From: CAYGHG01 sp964349515 | Lineage (GTDB): Bacteria > Oederibacteriota > PGYV01 > CAYGHG01 | DNA: 18,125 nucleotides | Assembly (NCBI GenBank): GCA_964349515.1 | Contig: CAYGHG010000053.1 | Span: forward strand, 1-18,125 | Direction: 5' to 3' | Shown here: one piece after another, positions 14,198 to 18,125 of the stretch | Layout: each line of letters opens with the position of its first letter | Numbering within the stretch: position 1 is the first letter of the stretch | Notes under the pieces: generated by a model | Database searches by the model: none | The model's input: the letters and a program-made list of their open reading frames with translations, nothing else | What the model was told of the DNA's origin: nothing | Position numbers and translations under genes: made by a program

Positions 14198-14268
14198 GAA
14201 GACAAAAGACAAAAGACAGAAGGCAGAAGCTGAAAACTGAAAACTTAAAACTGAAAGTTAAGACAAAA
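14198..14268 (+). repeat. heptamer tandem repeat between DUF362 gene and murI
   Basis: It begins with TGAAGAC, 12 bp after the DUF362 stop, then eight exact 7-bp units at 14201-14256: GACAAAA twice, GACAGAA, GGCAGAA, GCTGAAA, ACTGAAA, ACTTAAA, ACTGAAA. GTTAA and one more GACAAAA follow. The units change gradually from the GACAGAA type to the ACTTAAA type along the tract, linking it with the TTTAAAC tract before rph. Confidence 0.85.
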
Positions 14269-14300
14269 AAATACGCGGAGAATTACATATAAGGAGCAAT

Positions 14301-15095
14301 ATGAACAACAAAGGCATCGGGGTTTTTGATTCGGGATTGGGAGGGCTTACTGTTGTGAAAGAGATAATGGATATACTGCCCCATGAACGTATCATTTATC
14401 TGGGGGATACTGCGCGGACGCCTTACGGCTCCAAAACAAAAGAGACTATAATAAGATTCTCAAAGGAAAACACTTCATTCCTGCTTAAAAATAACGTAAA
14501 GATAATAGTAGTCGCCTGCAATACCGCTTCTGCTCTTGCTTTGAATGAAATCAAGCGCGAATTTGACATAGATATAATAGGCGTGATTGAAGCCGGCGCG
14601 CGGGCGGCGGTTGAAGAGTCAAAAAACAGGCGCATAGGGGTAATCGGCACAAGGGCGACCATCGGAAGCGGCGCTTATGAAAAGGCGATAAAAAAATATG
14701 ACAAAAAGGCAAAAGTTGTTTCGCGGGCTACGCCCCTGCTGGTCCCGCTGATTGAAGAGGGCTGGCTTACGGATAAGGAAACAGAGAGCATACTGAAAAA
14801 ATATCTGGAGCCTTTTAAAAAAGCAAAAACCGATGCGCTGGTGCTCGGCTGTACACATTACCCGCTGATAAAGACGGTGATAAAAAAACTGCTGCCCGGG
14901 GTTACGATAATTGATTCGGCCAGGGAAATGGCAAAGACAGTCAGGGCGCTTCTGGACGCGAGGGGAATAACAGCAGGGACAAATAACAGGAAAAAATCGG
15001 CATTTTACGTCACCGACACGCCGGATACTTTTAACAAGATAGGGAAGATGTTTTTGAAAAAAGACATGATTAAAGCCGTGAAGATTGAGATTTGA
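14301..15095 (+). CDS. murI: glutamate racemase
   Basis: Interconverts L- and D-glutamate without a cofactor, supplying D-Glu for peptidoglycan; cytoplasmic. 264 residues, usual length. Asp10-Ser11 in GVFDSGLGGLTV, catalytic Cys73 in VVACNTASAL and catalytic Cys184 in VLGCTHYPLI are all present. LGDTARTPYGSK and GVIGTRATI are further family motifs. ATG 14301 lies 4 nt after AAGGAG (14291-14296). It has its own ribosome-binding site and repeat tracts on both sides. Its TGA stop lies in TTTGAAGACAGATG, identical to the end of hom. It suggests a cell with a peptidoglycan wall. Confidence 0.96.
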   Translation: MNNKGIGVFDSGLGGLTVVKEIMDILPHERIIYLGDTARTPYGSKTKETIIRFSKENTSFLLKNNVKIIVVACNTASALALNEIKREFDIDIIGVIEAGARAAVEESKNRRIGVIGTRATIGSGAYEKAIKKYDKKAKVVSRATPLLVPLIEEGWLTDKETESILKKYLEPFKKAKTDALVLGCTHYPLIKTVIKKLLPGVTIIDSAREMAKTVRALLDARGITAGTNNRKKSAFYVTDTPDTFNKIGKMFLKKDMIKAVKIEI

Positions 15096-15184
15096 AGACA
15101 GATGGAAGACAGATAACGGCAGATAAAGACAGATAAAGACAGATGAAGACGGATAAGACAGATAAGGACAGATAACGGCAGATG
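15093..15184 (+). repeat. GACAGATAAG-type tandem repeat between murI and queD
   Basis: Nine units starting at 15097, 15108, 15118, 15128, 15138, 15148, 15157, 15167 and 15177, mostly 10 bp apart. The murI TGA (15093-15095) is in register with the repeat. Some units carry GGC in place of GAC, as in the tract after cimA. The following 38 bp include a T run and AGGAG (15213-15217) for queD. Confidence 0.9.
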
Positions 15185-15222
15185 GTTTGGAAGATTGCAA
15201 ATAATTTTTTTTAGGAGATGTT

Positions 15223-15606
15223 ATGTACGAATTGATGGTAAAAGGCAGTTTTGCTTCCGCTCACAACCTTCGTGATTATAAAGGGAAGTGTGAACACTTG
15301 CACGGGCATAATTACATTGTTGAGGCCTACTTCACTTGTAAAACGCTTGCCAAGAACGGGCTGGGTGTGGATTTCGGGATACTTAAAGACAAACTGAATA
15401 TAATTACCGAAGAGCTTGACCACAAATACCTGAATAAAGACGTGGAGTATTTTAAGAAGCATAATACATCGGCTGAGAACCTGGCAAAGTACATATATGA
15501 CAGGCTGGTAAAAGCAGTCAAAGACGCAAAAGTATCAAAGGTGAGTGTCTGGGAATCGGAGAAAGCAAAAGCGACATACTATAAAGGCGGAGGGTTGGAG
15601 GGTTAG
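15223..15606 (+). CDS. queD: QueD-type 6-carboxy-5,6,7,8-tetrahydropterin synthase
   Basis: Converts dihydroneopterin triphosphate to 6-carboxytetrahydropterin, a step to queuosine and other deazapurines. 127 residues. Zinc ligands are His14 (SAHNL), His27 and His29. Cys23 lies in CEHLHGH, the C-x3-H-x-H motif typical of QueD rather than of mammalian pyruvoyl-tetrahydropterin synthase. LGVDFGILK, ELDHKYLN and VWES (Glu111) complete the site. ATG 15223 has AGGAG (15213-15217) 5 nt upstream. The last residues (KGGGLEG) and the TAG stop are encoded by the head of the downstream repeat element and are not part of the usual fold. No other queuosine gene is in the window, so a different pterin role remains possible. 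Confidence 0.9.
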   Translation: MYELMVKGSFASAHNLRDYKGKCEHLHGHNYIVEAYFTCKTLAKNGLGVDFGILKDKLNIITEELDHKYLNKDVEYFKKHNTSAENLAKYIYDRLVKAVKDAKVSKVSVWESEKAKATYYKGGGLEG

Positions 15607-15614
15607 AGGGTTGG
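15581..15614 (+). repeat. 8-bp repeat head of the 25-bp element, inside the queD 3-prime end
   Basis: AGGGTTGG (15591-15598), AGGGTTAG (15599-15606) and AGGGTTGG (15607-15614) are three octamers in tandem. The preceding ATAAAGGCGG plus the first octamer match 8452-8469 after the TPR gene at 17 of 18 bases, where only one octamer is present. The G-to-A change in the middle copy makes the queD TAG stop. Confidence 0.8.
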
Positions 15615-15744
15615 TAAATACGGCAGCATCGAAGCATCGTGAGGACGGCGGCATGGATTACGACGGATGCCTGGAAAGACGGCGGCATGGAAGCATCGTG
15701 AGGACGGCGGCATGGATTACGACGGATGCCTGGAAAGACGGCGG
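15615..15744 (+). repeat. 25-bp class repeat in a 59-bp composite form, between queD and rph
   Basis: This fills most of a 339-bp gap without a gene. After the octamers comes a degenerate unit (15615-15638), then a 59-bp unit at 15639-15697 that joins GTGAGGACGGCGGCATGG to ATTACGACGG, ATGCCTGGAA and a second GACGGCGGCATGG stretch ending in GGAAGCATC. An identical second copy begins at 15698 and is cut by the N gap after 47 bp. After the gap CATGACAGCATCGCCGGGAC (15845-15864) looks like a degenerate end. No coding signal is visible. Confidence 0.85.
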
Positions 15745-15844
15745 NNNNNNNNNNNNNNNNNNNNNNNNNNNNNNNNNNNNNNNNNNNNNNNNNNNNNNNN
15801 NNNNNNNNNNNNNNNNNNNNNNNNNNNNNNNNNNNNNNNNNNNN
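15745..15844. other. assembly gap of 100 N inside the 59-bp repeat
   Basis: Exactly 100 N, again a placeholder. The left edge is inside a 59-bp unit and the right edge is degenerate repeat sequence, so the missing part is most likely further units of unknown number. Confidence 0.95.
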
Positions 15845-15861
15845 CATGACAGCATCGCCGG

Positions 15862-15933
15862 GACTTTAACTATAGACTTTAAACTTTAGACTATAGACTT
15901 TAAACTGTAGACTTTAAGCTTTAAACTATTAAA
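15862..15933 (+). repeat. AT-rich heptamer tandem repeat before rph
   Basis: Nine exact 7-bp units at 15871-15933: TATAGAC, TTTAAAC, TTTAGAC, TATAGAC, TTTAAAC, TGTAGAC, TTTAAGC, TTTAAAC, TATTAAA, preceded by GACTTTAAC. The tract ends 2 nt before GGAGG (15936-15940), the rph ribosome-binding site. The TATAGAC and TTTAAAC units resemble -10 boxes by chance, so a promoter cannot be called or excluded here. Confidence 0.85.
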
Positions 15934-15945
15934 TCGGAGGAACTA

Positions 15946-16665
15946 ATGCGTAAAGACGGGCGGGCGGATGATTCTCTTCGGAAGATTACAATAACAAAAG
16001 ACTATACTAAGTACGCGGAAGGTTCGGTGCTTATTGAATTTGGCGATACAAAGGTGCTGTGTAATGCTTCGGTTGTGAAAGAAGTGCCTCCTTTTTTGAA
16101 GGGCAAAGGCACCGGCTGGGTTACATCGGAGTATTCTATGCTGCCGCGTTCTGCAAATACCCGCATACCACGCGATTCTGTTAAGGGCAAAATAAACGGC
16201 AGGAGCCATGAAATACAGCGGCTTATCGGACGGGCTCTGCGCAGTGTTGTGGACACTAAAAAACTCGGCGAGAGGACTATTACTCTTGACGCTGACGTGA
16301 TACAGGCTGACGGCGGCACGCGGACCGCGGCCATCACAGGGTGCTATGTGGCGCTGAAACTTGCCTGCCATAAACTGGTAATGACCGGGCAGATTGATTC
16401 AAACCCTGTAAAGGAGAGCATTGCCGCGGTGTCGGTCGGGATAGTTGACGGGGTTGAGATGCTGGATCTTGATTACTCCGAGGACTCATCGGCTGAGGTT
16501 GACATGAATGTAGTTATGACCGGCGCCGGAAAATTTACGGAGATACAGTCAACTGCCGAGAAGAAAACATTTGACGAGGAAAATCTGAGAAAAATGCTCA
16601 GTCTTGCAAAAAAGGGAATAACAGAGCTGGGGCTCGCGCAAAAAGCCGTGCTGGGCGATATATGA
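15946..16665 (+). CDS. rph: ribonuclease PH
   Basis: Phosphate-dependent 3-prime exonuclease that trims the tails of tRNA precursors; forms a hexameric ring. 239 residues, usual length. Motifs: RKDGRADDSLRKITI at the N-terminus, SMLPRSANTR, the RNA-binding stretch NGRSHEIQRLIGRALR, DADVIQADGGTRTAAITG, and the catalytic-site region DLDYSEDSSAEVDMNVV near the C-terminus. ATG 15946 lies 5 nt after GGAGG (15936-15940). Its stop overlaps the start of the next gene by 4 bp (ATGA), so the two are translationally coupled. An rph-rdgB pair is a common arrangement in bacteria. Confidence 0.96.
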   Translation: MRKDGRADDSLRKITITKDYTKYAEGSVLIEFGDTKVLCNASVVKEVPPFLKGKGTGWVTSEYSMLPRSANTRIPRDSVKGKINGRSHEIQRLIGRALRSVVDTKKLGERTITLDADVIQADGGTRTAAITGCYVALKLACHKLVMTGQIDSNPVKESIAAVSVGIVDGVEMLDLDYSEDSSAEVDMNVVMTGAGKFTEIQSTAEKKTFDEENLRKMLSLAKKGITELGLAQKAVLGDI

Positions 16666-17267
16666 AAATAGTCATAGCTTCAAACAATAAAAATAAGATA
16701 ATAGAAATAGGGGCCATGTTAAAACCCCTCAAGGCTGAAGTGCTGTCCATGAAAGAAGCGGGCTGTGATATAGACATAGAAGAAACAGGGGAAACGCTCG
16801 CAGAAAACGCGGCAATCAAGGCGCGGGCGGTGAGGGAGAGGGTTAAAGGCACGGTTATTTTATCGGATGACTCTGGGCTTGAGGTGGAGTATCTTGCAAA
16901 GGCACCGGGTGTTTACTCGGCGCGATTTGCAGGGCCGGGATGCAGTTATAAGGATAACAACAGCAAACTCCTGAAACTGCTAAAAGGGTTAAAACCGCCG
17001 GACAGAAAGGCTGATTTTAGGACAGTTGTATGGGTGATTATGCCTGACGGAAGGGAATTCCGGGCAGAGGGCAGGGTGAACGGGTTTATAACATCAAATA
17101 TGAAGGGCGAAAATGGATTTGGATATGACCCTGTTTTTTCACTTAAGCCGGGCAGCAGAACTTTTGCACAGATGTCGGCTGAAGAAAAAAACGGTATTTC
17201 CCACAGAAACCTGGCTGTAAAGGCGGCTTTAAGGATTATAAAGAGGGAATTTAAGGCGAAAGTATAG
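16662..17267 (+). CDS. rdgB: RdgB/HAM1 family XTP/dITP diphosphatase
   Basis: Hydrolyses non-canonical purine triphosphates (XTP, dITP, ITP) to the monophosphate plus pyrophosphate, keeping them out of DNA and RNA. 201 residues, the usual length. The N-terminal IASNNKNKIIEI binds substrate, SDDSGLEV carries the metal and catalytic Asp residues, then APGVYSARFAGPG, GFGYDPVF and NGISHRNLAVKAAL complete the family pattern. It overlaps the rph stop by 4 bp and has no separate strong ribosome-binding site. The 161 bp after it hold a weak, non-convincing hairpin and then the promoter of the next gene. Confidence 0.95.
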   Translation: MKIVIASNNKNKIIEIGAMLKPLKAEVLSMKEAGCDIDIEETGETLAENAAIKARAVRERVKGTVILSDDSGLEVEYLAKAPGVYSARFAGPGCSYKDNNSKLLKLLKGLKPPDRKADFRTVVWVIMPDGREFRAEGRVNGFITSNMKGENGFGYDPVFSLKPGSRTFAQMSAEEKNGISHRNLAVKAALRIIKREFKAKV

Positions 17268-17356
17268 AGTTTTTCCTTTGTTTTAAAGAGATTTATGTCA
17301 TGAAACCGGGGTGCTGGTTTTGAAACACGATTTTGATAAACAAAATAAATTTAGTG

Positions 17357-17385
17357 TTGACAAAAAACGGGTGTTAATATAATAT
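17357..17385 (+). promoter_or_regulatory. sigma-70 promoter of the last gene
   Basis: TTGACA at 17357-17362 is a perfect -35 box. Downstream, TTAATATAATAT offers TATAAT at 17378-17383 (15-bp spacer) or TAATAT at 17380-17385 (17-bp spacer). Transcription would start near 17390, about 40 nt before the ATG. Confidence 0.6.
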
Positions 17386-17428
17386 GTTTTTACATTATCA
17401 TCTGAATAAAATGATTTTTGGAGGATAC

Positions 17429-18125
17429 ATGAAAAAGCTTGTTTCAATATTTATTTCCTGCTTTTTAATGGCTGTAATAATGCCTGCATCTATATTTTCA
17501 AATGAGACCTCGCGTGAAAAAGCGCACGGTGTTTCTTCCGCAAAAACTGATTACAAGGCAAGTGCCAAGATTATCGGTGTTGCCGATTCAAGCACTAAAG
17601 AGTTTTCATATATAGATATGGGGACTGCCCAGGGCGTTAAGACCGGCGACCGATTCATGGTTGAAGGCAAATACGGAAAAGTCATGGTACAGGTAATGCA
17701 GGCTTATCAGCGTATGTCCTCTGTAAGGATAGTGGACAGCTGGCTGCTTGAGGGCGGGGAATCCAGCTCAATGGTAGCTGCAAGCAGGCATCCGCAGATA
17801 AAGGTCGCAAGATATACGGAAAAGAAGCCTACAATGAAAAGAGCAAAACCGGCACCTAAGAAAACCGCTGCAAAGCCTGCGGTAACTGCAAGGGTACAGC
17901 CAAAGAAAACTGCACCTGCCAAGGCGCCTGTGACAAAAAGAGAAGAGCCTGTAGCAGTACCGGGCCTGCCGGGTGAAGAACCTGGTACACCGGGAATGGA
18001 TTTTGATACAGGATTAGATGATATGTTTGCACCTGCAGGAGATATGGCCGGTGGAATGCCGGGCGATGAAATGGGAATGGACGACATGGGCATGGACATG
18101 GGCGGCGATATGGGAATGGATGACA
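17429..18125 (+). CDS. exported FlgT_C-like domain protein with Met/Asp/Gly-rich tail (partial, runs off the window)
   Basis: The frame from ATG 17429 is open to the window end (232 codons seen, no stop). GGAGG at 17420-17424 lies 4 nt upstream. Residues 1-24 are a signal peptide ending in IFS before NET, like the Kelch protein. Residues about 44-105 contain YIDMGTAQGVKTGDRFMVEG, a pattern seen in FlgT C-terminal and similar small beta domains of secreted proteins (GVK.GD.F.V). A Lys/Pro/Ala-rich stretch (about 131-175) gives way to a Pro/Gly region and then a low-complexity tail with repeated GMD, GDM and DDM from about 205. It has its own promoter. Function unknown; an envelope protein with a disordered, acidic, Met-rich tail is all that can be said. 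Confidence 0.75.
   Translation, partial: MKKLVSIFISCFLMAVIMPASIFSNETSREKAHGVSSAKTDYKASAKIIGVADSSTKEFSYIDMGTAQGVKTGDRFMVEGKYGKVMVQVMQAYQRMSSVRIVDSWLLEGGESSSMVAASRHPQIKVARYTEKKPTMKRAKPAPKKTAAKPAVTARVQPKKTAPAKAPVTKREEPVAVPGLPGEEPGTPGMDFDTGLDDMFAPAGDMAGGMPGDEMGMDDMGMDMGGDMGMDD

Noticed and set aside
17300..17335. Terminator after rdgB (AAACC paired with GGTTT)
   Set aside because: The stem has five solid pairs plus G-T pairs and no T run right after it.

Overview
The window reads as a piece of a draft genome (two 100-base runs of N) from an uncultured, Gram-negative, probably anaerobic bacterium. Signal peptides, a PorV/FadL-type outer-membrane protein and a ferredoxin-type DUF362 protein point that way. 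All genes lie on the + strand, with strong Shine-Dalgarno sites and near-consensus sigma-70 promoters. Goldbacteria or a neighbouring candidate phylum is only a guess from the style of the Kelch and PorV-like proteins; no marker gene here settles it.

Layout. (1) 107-4402: a secreted protein of three six-repeat Kelch-like modules, then a PorV/UPF0164-like outer-membrane protein, closed by a 27-bp inverted repeat that looks like an intrinsic terminator. (2) 4526-12953: a promoter of exact TTGACA-N17-TATAAT form, then homoserine dehydrogenase (hom), threonine synthase (thrC), a secreted TPR protein, an apgM-family protein, aspartate kinase (lysC, with a strong internal start for a beta subunit), a 51-residue membrane protein and citramalate synthase (cimA). 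Together these cover aspartate to threonine, plus the pyruvate route to isoleucine. No ordinary homoserine kinase is present, so the apgM-family protein is the best candidate for that step. (3) 13064-17267: a DUF362 iron-sulfur protein, glutamate racemase (murI), a QueD-type 6-carboxytetrahydropterin synthase, RNase PH (rph) and the overlapping RdgB/HAM1 nucleotide-pyrophosphatase. (4) 17429-18125: a new promoter and the start of an exported protein with a FlgT_C-like domain and a Met/Asp/Gly-rich tail, cut by the window end.

The most unusual part is between the genes. All seven gene-to-gene gaps from 4403 to 15945 that exceed about 20 bp hold short tandem repeats: 9-10 bp GACAGATAAG-type units, 7-bp units, an 8-bp unit, and a 25-bp unit with a 59-bp composite form. 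The repeats begin at, or even inside, the stop codon of the upstream gene and run towards the ribosome-binding site of the next. In cimA and queD the last codons and the stop are themselves repeat sequence; in hom and murI the stop TGA is in register with the repeat. Both N gaps fall inside the 25-bp/59-bp class, so true copy numbers are unknown. The two large copies of this class share a head and a possible tail, as if copied from one another. The tracts are tandem, non-coding on present evidence, and not CRISPR arrays.
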